Assembly (NCBI GenBank): GCA_947478845.1
Contig: CANJXC010000001.1
Location: 186,001-250,000 of the forward strand
Length of the DNA stretch: 64,000 nucleotides
Source: Spirochaetales bacterium
Lineage (GTDB): Bacteria > Spirochaetota > Spirochaetia > JABEVK01
Reading direction: 5' to 3'
Part shown: positions 25,372 to 34,046 of the stretch, one piece after another
Layout of the letters: each line of letters starts with the position of its first letter
How positions within the stretch are numbered: position 1 is the first letter of the stretch
The notes under the pieces: generated by a model
The model's input: only the letters and a program-made list of their open reading frames with translations
The model's database searches: none
Told to the model about the DNA's origin: nothing
Translations under genes and position numbers: made by a program

Positions 25372-25713
25372 ATGGACCTGAAGATCAGAAAGCACGCAGA
25401 GACCTACATCGTTGATATCACCGGTGAAATGGACCTGTATAGTTCGTACAAGCTTAAGGAATTGATGATGAAAATGCTGGAAAAAAAGGTGGAGCCGTTT
25501 ATTGTCAACTTGGAAAATGTTGAGTCTATCGATTCCTCTGGAATTGGCGCTCTTATCTACATTTGTTCAACTATAAAAAAAATGAGACTCAAGGTTCTTA
25601 TCTGTAACGTACACGGGGAGGTAAAAAAAGTTATTGAGATGACAAAACTTACCGGCTACTTCCCAATCTCCGGTTCGGTCGAAGAGTCCCTGCAGATGTT
25701 GGCGAACGGATAA
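25372..25713 (+). CDS. STAS-domain anti-sigma factor antagonist
   Basis: A 113-residue STAS protein from ATG 25372, with GAGGAAACC as ribosome site; an in-frame GTG at 25354 is an alternative. The motif NVESIDSSGIGALIYI includes the phosphorylatable serine of SpoIIAA/RsbV proteins. Such proteins bind an anti-sigma kinase and free a sigma factor. No kinase is encoded nearby. It is divergently transcribed from the large cyclase-like/TPR protein. Confidence 0.92.
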   Translation: MDLKIRKHAETYIVDITGEMDLYSSYKLKELMMKMLEKKVEPFIVNLENVESIDSSGIGALIYICSTIKKMRLKVLICNVHGEVKKVIEMTKLTGYFPISGSVEESLQMLANG

Positions 25714-25717
25714 ACTG

Positions 25718-26350
25718 TCACGGAAGCAACCCTGGCGAACGGGGCAAGGGGTCGAATGCTTTGGCCTCCTGAAGTTCAAACTGCTGAAGATCGTTCACTT
25801 TCCAAAGGCCCTTGACTTCTCCGAGGTAGATCAAGGCTCTAGAGTTCTTGGTGCCCTGGCGCATGAAAACTTCCACCAGTGCTTCGCCCTCTTGTGGCGA
25901 TTTTTTCACACTCCACCTGCGCTTGGACCCCGCCCACCCAAGTTCCTTGAGCTCGCCGAGACGGCCCCTGAGATAGAGAGACCACCGAGGATTCACGAGG
26001 GCTTCATCAAAGCCGCGGGACTCCAACTGGTCTGCAAACTGACGGGCTAAAGCGACAACCGGGTCCTCTCCGAAGTCTAGAGGTCCGAGGTCGAAATCTT
26101 GGGCTGGAATGGCTGAAAAAGGCTTCTGCTGAAAAAGAAACTCCCTGCCACGCAACACACTCTCGTCGAAAAGACGCTCTTCAGGGCGTGACAAAGGCGT
26201 TGGTGGTAATTGGGGAGGCTGCGAATCCGACGGAGTTGGTTGAGGGTTCGCGACAGGCGCTTTCTCTGCTGGCTTCTTGGCGGCACTACAAGCTTGCAAA
26301 GCCAGAAAGAGAGCCAGAAACACGACAGGAAAGCTATACTGGAACACCAC
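25718..26350 (-). CDS. Predicted lipoprotein
   Basis: A 210-residue protein with a hydrophobic signal and lipobox LQACS (Cys at about residue 21), followed by a proline- and lysine-rich linker (about 22-60). A folded domain (about 65-205) has the strand-rich pattern RALIYLGEVKGLWKVNDLQQFEL, which could be NTF2-like. It is the convergent neighbour of the STAS gene, four bases away. Its function is unknown. Confidence 0.75.
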   Translation of the reverse strand: MVFQYSFPVVFLALFLALQACSAAKKPAEKAPVANPQPTPSDSQPPQLPPTPLSRPEERLFDESVLRGREFLFQQKPFSAIPAQDFDLGPLDFGEDPVVALARQFADQLESRGFDEALVNPRWSLYLRGRLGELKELGWAGSKRRWSVKKSPQEGEALVEVFMRQGTKNSRALIYLGEVKGLWKVNDLQQFELQEAKAFDPLPRSPGLLP

Positions 26351-26407
26351 GATTCGACACTATCCCGAGTCTGGACATCACGTCCAGAAGCCCCTACAAT
26401 CCCGTGC

Positions 26408-27685
26408 ATGAGTGCCCATGAAGACATCCTGCGACACTTGGAGCGTGACTATACGAATCCGGTGCGCGACCCTCTGTGGAAACATATTTACCTGACACCG
26501 GCCCTTGAAAAAGCACTGAGAACCAGTCCTTTTGTCCGGTTAGGCCGTTTGCGTCAGTTGGGGCTCGCGGTGCAAGTTTACCCGGGGGCAACCCATACGA
26601 GGGCTAACCACAGCCTCGGCGTTTTCCACCTGGCCAAACGTATCATCCATTCCATCGTTCTTTCTCCTTCATATCCCGGGCACCTCAGCCTAGAAGGTGT
26701 CAAGGCCTTTTTGTGTGCCGCATTGTTCCACGACTTGGGGCACTTCCCCTACGCCCATGTCCTGGAAGATGGCCTTGCGATGCGCTTTCATGAAGAACTA
26801 ACCGGTGTCGCATTGCTAGACTCTGAATTGACTCCCGTCCTTCGGTTTGATGTGGGCATCGACCCCATGTTCTGTGCGGCGATCGTCGACAAAAGCCTCG
26901 AGTTTGTACCTGGCAAAGACCAGGTCAAGTTTTTCCGCAGACTGCTTTCAGGGGTTTTGGATCCTGACAAACTCGACTACCTCAACCGAGACGCCTACTT
27001 TTGCGGAGTCCCATACGGTATTCAAGACCCGGATTTTATCATCAGTCAGATGATTCCGCATCGTGAGCTTGGTATCGGGATCCATCCCAAGGGAATCCTG
27101 AGCGTTGAGCACCTGCTGTTTTCCAAGTACCTGATGTATAAGTCGGTGTATTGGCACAAAGGGGTGAGATCTCCTTCCGCACTGATCAAAAAGGCCCTCA
27201 CGCTTGCCATTAACGCCGGTGTACTTCGTCCCGAGGCCCTGTATGGGGAAGATGACGCAAGTTTCGGTCCCAAGATGGCCCGTTTTGATCACCCCGCTTT
27301 AAGAAAAATCAATGTAGCTGAGACCTCCGCTACCTACATAACGCTATACGAGCAACCCTACGATGAGAACAGTCTCTTTAGCGTTCGCATCCGCGATACC
27401 AAGGGGCGTTTCGAAACGGAGGACGAAATCCGCAGGGAAATCGAACGCGACCTCAAAGTTTCGCTCGACCCAGAAGACCTGACCATTGACGTTCCCCATT
27501 CGGTCTCGTTTGAGGTGGATCTCCCGGTTGTGCGGGAAAACTGGCAGAAAGATTTTACCGAATCCGGTACAGTGTTCGATGCTACCGTAGTTGCCGGCTT
27601 CACCTCCAACTTGAAGAAAATGCGTCTTGTCGGACCAAGGGCTCTGAAAGGTAAGCTAAGGCAACCTGAACGCTTCTTTCTGTAA
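26408..27685 (+). CDS. HD-domain phosphohydrolase (SAMHD1/dGTPase-like)
   Basis: A 425-residue protein from ATG 26408 (MSAHEDILRHLERDY). The metal-binding HD pattern is present: first His in HTRANHSLGVFHLAKR, HD in ALFHDLGHFPYAH and the final Asp in GVLDPDKLDYLNRDAYF. This arrangement is that of the YdhJ/SAMHD1-like family of dNTP triphosphohydrolases or phosphodiesterases. The C-terminal 140 residues are family-specific. Its reaction is inferred only at the level of phosphohydrolase. It stands alone between a convergently oriented lipoprotein gene and a ComFB gene. Confidence 0.88.
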   Translation: MSAHEDILRHLERDYTNPVRDPLWKHIYLTPALEKALRTSPFVRLGRLRQLGLAVQVYPGATHTRANHSLGVFHLAKRIIHSIVLSPSYPGHLSLEGVKAFLCAALFHDLGHFPYAHVLEDGLAMRFHEELTGVALLDSELTPVLRFDVGIDPMFCAAIVDKSLEFVPGKDQVKFFRRLLSGVLDPDKLDYLNRDAYFCGVPYGIQDPDFIISQMIPHRELGIGIHPKGILSVEHLLFSKYLMYKSVYWHKGVRSPSALIKKALTLAINAGVLRPEALYGEDDASFGPKMARFDHPALRKINVAETSATYITLYEQPYDENSLFSVRIRDTKGRFETEDEIRREIERDLKVSLDPEDLTIDVPHSVSFEVDLPVVRENWQKDFTESGTVFDATVVAGFTSNLKKMRLVGPRALKGKLRQPERFFL

Positions 27686-27732
27686 CTTGCTACGCTGTGG
27701 AATTGAGCCTAGACTGGTAATCGGAGGCACAT

Positions 27733-28419
27733 ATGCGTGTTCACAATCTGGTGAAAGAGCTGGTGATGCAGAAAGTTGACGAGCTTTTCGCTGACCCTGC
27801 CGAACTCGCCGCTGCTTCGCTTGAGGTTTACGACGAGGGTAGCAAGCTCGACGTTATCTGTTTCGTCTTAAACCGGGTGCCTCCGCATTATGTTGTTTCC
27901 GGAAGGGGATTTGCTCACAATGAAAGTAGTGATTTTCAAGCAAAGTTTCAGCGTCTAGCCGACATCTACCGACTTGCACGAGAGGGTATGGCCTCGGTGG
28001 GCAAGCACCGCCGTGAGCGCATTGGCACCTTTGAACAGGAAAATAATGGCCCATACTTCAACTTTCCCTCAGTGATCGGCCGTCTATTTAACGGTGTTAA
28101 TTTTGAACCCGTCCATGATGTTGATCTGTCTCTTTACCATGAAGGCCAACTGGTCAAGGTGATAGATCCAAACTGGCATAATCCCTACCATTTGTCACTC
28201 AACACCGCTGGCACCTACCTTTTCTGGCCGCATCCAGTACAGGCGTCGTCTTTGGAGGTTGAGAAGACCTTTGAGTTCGAATTGCGTGCCCAAGACGAGG
28301 CATTTGAACCGATGAAATACTACTTTTCGCTCCATGTTCGTTCTTCACGTGAGTTTGTAGACTTTGTGAACACGGCTTCCACACGCCTGAAGGATCTCTA
28401 CCTCTTTCCCCGTGAGTAG
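27733..28419 (+). CDS. ComFB-domain protein
   Basis: A 228-residue protein with a GGAGGC site. Residues 1-70 match the late-competence ComFB domain: MRVHNLVKELVMQKVDEL, then LDVICFVLNRVPPHYVVSGRG. ComFB-like domains are small cytoplasmic modules, some now known to bind cyclic dinucleotides. The C-terminal 130 residues are beta-rich and not recognised. The downstream gene starts within its stop region (GTGAGTAG overlap). Confidence 0.85.
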   Translation: MRVHNLVKELVMQKVDELFADPAELAAASLEVYDEGSKLDVICFVLNRVPPHYVVSGRGFAHNESSDFQAKFQRLADIYRLAREGMASVGKHRRERIGTFEQENNGPYFNFPSVIGRLFNGVNFEPVHDVDLSLYHEGQLVKVIDPNWHNPYHLSLNTAGTYLFWPHPVQASSLEVEKTFEFELRAQDEAFEPMKYYFSLHVRSSREFVDFVNTASTRLKDLYLFPRE

Positions 28420-31400
28420 TTTGCTGCGGCTCGTGGAGGCCCTGTTTCTCGCCTCTTTGGCCCTGTTGCCCCTTGTTTCTCAGACTCGCGTCGATTTCCC
28501 TAAAGATCAGGAAGCCTCGGACTATTCACTGGACACCTCTGACGGTTCACAGCCATTGCAGGTAACTGCCGAAGGGTCATGGACTGCCAAGCTTGCCTCT
28601 GGCTGGGGAGCCGGCTTCAGCCCCGCGGGGTTTTTCTTGGGAGTTCCCCCTTACGGTATTGACCAAGGGTTTGTTTTCTCCCAAGTTCCAGACCTCTCAG
28701 TAACCGCACGCCTCCTCGATCGGTACTTTCTCGAGGTTGTGTACACTGGGAGCGTGGAATCAAACACTTTTGAGATCGGCTACGACGGTCAACCGGGTGA
28801 AGTTCTGCGTTGGTTCAAGGCGGGAAATACTCCATTCCGGGTTGAACCACGAGCCGGTTCCACAGTTGCGCCAGGTCGGCCGGGTAGCCCTGGAATCGGA
28901 TTGGGGCTTAGTTTGGGTCAAACCACCCATGAGCTTCTTTTGCGGTACGAGGACGGGTCACGTGAAACCCTGAAGTTTCGGGGTTTCACTCCATCGGTTG
29001 CGGGTGTGGTTCGCATTGAAGACTGGATCAGAGGACGATTTTTTCGAGTCAACTCGGGCAAAGTATCCCCTTCCCTCACCGTTTGGCTAGAAAATCCTAC
29101 GGACGCCCAGGGACTCAGGCTGGCAAGGCCAGACGAGGCCACTGCTTTCTCAGCAACGGGGGAAATCAGGCTCGCTAAGGCGGCGACCGGAAAGGTTTGG
29201 GCTTCTTGGGCGGGTCAGAGTCCTCTGGAAATCTACGTACCCGGAGCTTACTCCGTCTTTGAACTTGCCGACCGCTACCTGATTCCTGTGGGAAGTGATC
29301 CATTGGCAAGCGCAGTGGTTGAGTACAAGAATAGCTTCGCCAATGGGTTCCAAGTGACGATAGAGCCGGGCACGAGCTGGTTTTCAGTATCGGGATCCTC
29401 CAACCCGCCTTTCCTTGACCTTGTACCAGGAATTTATCAGAATTCCTCCACGCCAATTGCTCTTGGTGCCTCGGATTGGCAGATTCGGTTTCCGTCAGCC
29501 AGCCTCCCTGGTCCCACGTGGGCCTTGGGGACTGATGTTGTGGAGACCAGCCTATCCTTGTCGCGTAACGGGTTCCTGACCCGGGATTTTTCCTTCGATC
29601 CGGGGGCGGGCACGGTTACGCCGAAGTTTCCTGTCGATGCCGGTGACGAAATCGTCATTTCGTTCCAGCGGACCCAAAAAAACGGTACCTCTCCCGATGC
29701 TTTTGGCTGGCTCGCAGGGCACTGGGACCTCGGTTTAGGACAAAGCTTGGAGTACAACACCTCCGTGCGCTGGAACACTGTGAAAGATCGTTTCACCAAG
29801 GCCGAACTCGAGGCCCCGGGACTAGTCACAGCAGCAGGACAGTGGGAAGGGAGCCTAGAAAACTTGGCGTGGACCCTTCGATTAGAGGCAGGCGCCCTGC
29901 TGCCTGACAGCACTTCGGGTCGTCAACTCCTGTTGATGGACCAATCAGGAGCCACTGTGACCTTGGATGGAAACTCTCTGCGCCCCGCCGCACCACCGGG
30001 AACCCTTGACACGGCTACACTCTCGACCCTCAAGCGAGGCAGTGTTTTTTTCAGGGATTTTTCAAGCCTTGACCCTTTTCTGGGGTCGGTATCATTCGGC
30101 CGATGGTCGGAAGCTGTATCCCGCCAGCCTTACTCCAACGGAGGTTTGGTTGGTCCTTATCTTGCTCTTGATCCGAACACCGGGTCCAGGATGGCAGTCC
30201 TCGAGGCTCACTTGGAGGCTTATTCCTGGGCGGGCTTGCAGCTTGCCCTCGACAAGGGCAAGCCCCGCGACCTCTCCGCGACCACACGGATAGCGCTTCC
30301 GGTACGCCTTGCCTCAGTTTTACCCGCCGGCGCGAAAGTTTATCTCCAAGTGGGACATCTCGGAGAAGATTTTGATGGAAGCGGCGCGGTGCAGACCCTC
30401 GCGAACCAAAGCCGCAGGACCTTGCCTTTCCGAGACCAAATCAACGGGTTTTCGATGGGCTTTCCCATCCCGGAGTCAACGGACTGGACAAATGACGGAC
30501 AGGGCGACGGAGTTGCCAATGGCCCAGGAGCCGTAAGCACCTACGATATTACCAGCCAAGTCAGCACCGAAAGTACGGTTGTCTACGCAGTCCCTTTGCT
30601 GTCGGACCGTTTCCAGCTCCGGGCCGCCAACGGCTATTCGGTACTGGTTTCAAGTCCCACGGCAGGAGACGTCGTCCTTTTCGTCGGGCCCGCCCACTTT
30701 GAAGGTGCGACGTGGGCAATCCTACCTGATTCATCCTCGCTGCCTGCATCGAGTGTTACCCCTGTGGACTTGCCAAACTCCCAGGGCAATACCAGTCTCA
30801 TCAGCTGGATTTCCCGGCCACAGTGGACGGCTGAGGCCCATTTAACGGCCTTTCATTCCCGTCAATATCAACACCTTGCGGTCACTTTTCGGGTTATCGA
30901 TGCTAGTGTGAAAAGCCTTCAGTTGATCGTTTCCGACGCCAGCTTTTTGGGCCTCAACGCGAGTTGGACCGCGAAAGACACTACGGACTGGCAAACTGCC
31001 ACCATTGATCTGGCAACAGGCGACGTGTGGCTTGACGGCACCATCATAGCAAAGGCCACTCTCGCCAATCTCACGGCGGCTTGGGATCGGGTTCGCTTGA
31101 CGGTTTCCGGAAAATCGAACGGAAGCTTAGAACTGAAACCCCTAGAAGCCACCGACCCCCTCTGGGACTTTCGGCTGTTGTCCACCGAAGAACTTGTTCT
31201 GGGCAAGGGTGATGCCGTCTTGAGTCTGCGGTCGGCCCAAACTCAATCTTCCCAAAACGGTCTGAATTGGGACGTGGAACTCGGAACCGTGCTCAAGTGG
31301 GGACCGGCGAACCTGTCCACATCTTTCACTGCCGATGAGTCTCAAGCTTTTCATGGAAACTACAGGGCCGGTATTGATTTGGGACAACCTGACGGTGTCA

Positions 31401-32638
31401 CCTTTTCGTGGCAAGATCATTTTGGCGACCTCAGTGGGCGCTCGGAAACTCTGGGAGTTTCGTTACCAGTTTTCGGAAAGATTCAGGCCAAAGCCTCTGT
31501 CATCCCCCAGGCGGGCCTAGAGCGCAGCTTTGAGCTCACTTGGACCCCTGTATCACCAATAGCGAGCGCCCAACTCCAAGCATCGACAAAACTACGGTTG
31601 CTCTCCGCTAATACTCCAGCAAGACTTGCTCCTTCGGATTTGTGGTTAGCGAGTTGGGGATGGCTTGTTCCCGAGGACACGGCGCAAGCAAGCACTTTCG
31701 AGATGGGCTCGCTAGCCCTGAACTGGCAAGGTGATCTGCTAGGGTTTAGGGCCTCCTCGCAGGCCCAAGTCGTCCAACTCGCTGGGTCGCCATGGAAGGT
31801 AGCACCCTATGCCGAAGTAAAAATAGCCTTTCCCGTTCAAGATCTGCAAAGATCTGGCTCCTGGCTTTGGGAGCCACAGCTAGGCTGGAAGCTTACCTCA
31901 AACTGGGAGGAGGTTTCGGGTTTGCCTCCATCGTCCTTGATTCCCGTTGCGACTTCCCTTGTATTGGGCTCGGTGGTCGACCGCCAGCTGGAAACTAACG
32001 CCGGGCTTTCGGTCAGCGGTGGCTCGTGGGGAGCTTCTTCGGTGGGGAGTTGGGCTCAGGGCCGAAACTCGGGGCTGGAGTTCCAAGTCTTCGGCTTCAC
32101 CCTGCAATCCGCAGGAAGGGCCGACAACCTTTTTGGTAACGCCGGGATCTGGCCAATCTTCAAGTTCTATCGGACCGATACGCTTTCCTGGAGCGTTGAC
32201 ACAGCAGTGACTCAGGGCAGCCGCGCCTCCGATTCGACCTGGAAAACACAGACCACTGTTAAGCCAGAGCTGCTCTTCACCCCCAGGGAGAGCCTAGCAG
32301 CCGATGTCCGAGTCTCTGCAAGCGCCGCGACAGTTGTGTTGCAGTTGAGCCCCGAATGGAAGGTCAAAGTTCCAGCCAACCTACCTTTTGAGGTTCCCGG
32401 ATGGATAAGCCCACGCAAGTTCGACCGGCAACTTCAGTTTTCCACTGTCCTGCTACTCAGAGCCGATAATAAAACGGGTTCCCTAGCGATGAACCAGTTT
32501 GAGTTCACCGAAAAGAACACCCTCACTCTTTCGGATAAGAGTGTGTTTCACTTCGGTATTACGATAAAACAGGTGTGGGACACCCAGTCTTTCTTGACAG
32601 GGTTGCTTGCTTCTGCCGATATTGTTCTGAGCTTCTAG
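28412..32638 (+). CDS. Giant secreted/outer-membrane protein (1408 residues)
   Basis: Starts at GTG 28412, overlapping the ComFB stop. A signal peptide is present (LLRLVEALFLASLALLPLVSQ). The mature part is beta-rich throughout. In the last 400 residues the alternating hydrophobic pattern with aromatic positions (for example LSTSFTADESQAFHGNYRAG) is that of an outer-membrane barrel. The earlier 900 residues look like stacked beta-sandwich domains. The last residues, ADIVLSF, end in Phe as in many barrels. No paralogue or named family is recognised. A surface role is inferred from this and from the OMP-like and FecR-type genes that follow. Confidence 0.8.
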   Translation: MSSLLRLVEALFLASLALLPLVSQTRVDFPKDQEASDYSLDTSDGSQPLQVTAEGSWTAKLASGWGAGFSPAGFFLGVPPYGIDQGFVFSQVPDLSVTARLLDRYFLEVVYTGSVESNTFEIGYDGQPGEVLRWFKAGNTPFRVEPRAGSTVAPGRPGSPGIGLGLSLGQTTHELLLRYEDGSRETLKFRGFTPSVAGVVRIEDWIRGRFFRVNSGKVSPSLTVWLENPTDAQGLRLARPDEATAFSATGEIRLAKAATGKVWASWAGQSPLEIYVPGAYSVFELADRYLIPVGSDPLASAVVEYKNSFANGFQVTIEPGTSWFSVSGSSNPPFLDLVPGIYQNSSTPIALGASDWQIRFPSASLPGPTWALGTDVVETSLSLSRNGFLTRDFSFDPGAGTVTPKFPVDAGDEIVISFQRTQKNGTSPDAFGWLAGHWDLGLGQSLEYNTSVRWNTVKDRFTKAELEAPGLVTAAGQWEGSLENLAWTLRLEAGALLPDSTSGRQLLLMDQSGATVTLDGNSLRPAAPPGTLDTATLSTLKRGSVFFRDFSSLDPFLGSVSFGRWSEAVSRQPYSNGGLVGPYLALDPNTGSRMAVLEAHLEAYSWAGLQLALDKGKPRDLSATTRIALPVRLASVLPAGAKVYLQVGHLGEDFDGSGAVQTLANQSRRTLPFRDQINGFSMGFPIPESTDWTNDGQGDGVANGPGAVSTYDITSQVSTESTVVYAVPLLSDRFQLRAANGYSVLVSSPTAGDVVLFVGPAHFEGATWAILPDSSSLPASSVTPVDLPNSQGNTSLISWISRPQWTAEAHLTAFHSRQYQHLAVTFRVIDASVKSLQLIVSDASFLGLNASWTAKDTTDWQTATIDLATGDVWLDGTIIAKATLANLTAAWDRVRLTVSGKSNGSLELKPLEATDPLWDFRLLSTEELVLGKGDAVLSLRSAQTQSSQNGLNWDVELGTVLKWGPANLSTSFTADESQAFHGNYRAGIDLGQPDGVTFSWQDHFGDLSGRSETLGVSLPVFGKIQAKASVIPQAGLERSFELTWTPVSPIASAQLQASTKLRLLSANTPARLAPSDLWLASWGWLVPEDTAQASTFEMGSLALNWQGDLLGFRASSQAQVVQLAGSPWKVAPYAEVKIAFPVQDLQRSGSWLWEPQLGWKLTSNWEEVSGLPPSSLIPVATSLVLGSVVDRQLETNAGLSVSGGSWGASSVGSWAQGRNSGLEFQVFGFTLQSAGRADNLFGNAGIWPIFKFYRTDTLSWSVDTAVTQGSRASDSTWKTQTTVKPELLFTPRESLAADVRVSASAATVVLQLSPEWKVKVPANLPFEVPGWISPRKFDRQLQFSTVLLLRADNKTGSLAMNQFEFTEKNTLTLSDKSVFHFGITIKQVWDTQSFLTGLLASADIVLSF

Positions 32639-32676
32639 AGATGCGCTGTGATATACTTTCCACTAAGGAGTCTTTC

Positions 32677-34035
32677 ATGAGACTGAGAAAACGGGTTTGG
32701 GGTGTTGGCCTTGCCCTTGTATTGTTTGTCACTATGGGAATTGTCAGCTTAGGCGCGCAAAGTCCTGGTGTAGGCCTATCAGGCGGTTTGGGTACAGAGG
32801 TTATTAACAAGGTTACCTATCAAACTATGTCTGTCATTCCGGATTTCCCTATCGGACCTGTGGGCCTGGGAATCGATCTTTCGTTCCATTTTCGTTTTTT
32901 CACTACCAATGACGCGGGCGTTCAGTCCGATTTTGGCTTTTACCCTCGGGTGGAAGATTTCTGGGATTCTACCGCACCGATTCAAGAGAATCTTTCCAAG
33001 TGGACCTCACGCATTGCCTATGTGCGCTACGGGGTTAAGGGCGACCCGATCAACCTCCAAGTCGGGGTTCTGCCTAATGTGACTCTTGGTAACGGGTTCA
33101 TTCTTGGCAGGTATAGCAACGGCATGCTGCAACCGGTACAGAGGTTCACGGGCTTGGTAGCTAACCTCGATGGCTCACTTTTTCAATTTCCCTTTGTGGG
33201 CCTGGAGACTGTCACAGACAACATTTCTTCGTTTGACCTTGTGGGTTTGAGGGTATACGTCAAACCGTTCGGCCTATTGCTGCCTGACGTGGCCTTCCTC
33301 CGAGACTTGCAGGTGGGCGCAACAGCAGTGGTAGACACCAACCCCTACATTTATGCCTATCCTACAGCGTCTTCGCCGGGAACAGCGATGGTCGCGGGCC
33401 TCGATACCAGCTTGACGTTGCTGGCTGACCCGTTGATGTCGGCCAAGGCCTTTGCGGACTTTGCTGTTCAAAATGGACACACGGGAGGCACCGTTGGACT
33501 GGGCGGCACCGTTCTTGGTCTTGTCAGCTGGGGTCTACAAAATCGCTTCCTTGGCCTAGATTTCATCCCCTCTTATTTCAACAAAACCTATGACCTGAGT
33601 CGTGACTCGCAATATGCTTTTTACACCGGCACGGCAACCTCCCATCTCCCGGCAACACTCGCTTGGGAGGCTTCCCTTGGTGGCAGACTGCTTGACACCA
33701 TTTCCTTTGGCGCATCACTAGGTGGGCCCTATGGAAGTGCTGTTTCGGCGACCCCCACAAAGTTCGAACTTCCCAAACTGGAGTCTTTCTTCACGATTGC
33801 TAGGAACCCGATTTTGCCCGTCACTGTCGACGCCTACTACAACAAGGATAAGTTGACGAGCCTTTCGGATCTCCTGAGCCCACAGAACGCGGTCATTGGA
33901 GCCCGCATAGGCTACGTCATTGGAAGCGCAACCATCACCATGGTCTACAACCTCAAGTACATTGAGAACGCCACAGATCCAAACGAGCTTTGGGAAACGT
34001 CGTCCAAGATTGAAACTGCCATTAAGCTCTTCTAG
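32677..34035 (+). CDS. Outer-membrane beta-barrel-like protein
   Basis: A 452-residue protein from ATG 32677 with an AAGGAG site. The signal peptide is MRLRKRVWGVGLALVLFVTM, cleaved near SLGAQ. The mature protein is glycine- and aromatic-rich with repeated short amphipathic strands and ends in ETAIKLF, a barrel-type C-terminal phenylalanine. It lies 38 bases after the giant secreted gene and five codons' length before the FecR-type gene, so the three probably form one transcript. Function unknown; the pattern suggests a porin or surface protein. Confidence 0.8.
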   Translation: MRLRKRVWGVGLALVLFVTMGIVSLGAQSPGVGLSGGLGTEVINKVTYQTMSVIPDFPIGPVGLGIDLSFHFRFFTTNDAGVQSDFGFYPRVEDFWDSTAPIQENLSKWTSRIAYVRYGVKGDPINLQVGVLPNVTLGNGFILGRYSNGMLQPVQRFTGLVANLDGSLFQFPFVGLETVTDNISSFDLVGLRVYVKPFGLLLPDVAFLRDLQVGATAVVDTNPYIYAYPTASSPGTAMVAGLDTSLTLLADPLMSAKAFADFAVQNGHTGGTVGLGGTVLGLVSWGLQNRFLGLDFIPSYFNKTYDLSRDSQYAFYTGTATSHLPATLAWEASLGGRLLDTISFGASLGGPYGSAVSATPTKFELPKLESFFTIARNPILPVTVDAYYNKDKLTSLSDLLSPQNAVIGARIGYVIGSATITMVYNLKYIENATDPNELWETSSKIETAIKLF

Positions 34036-34046
34036 GAGGAATGAAC

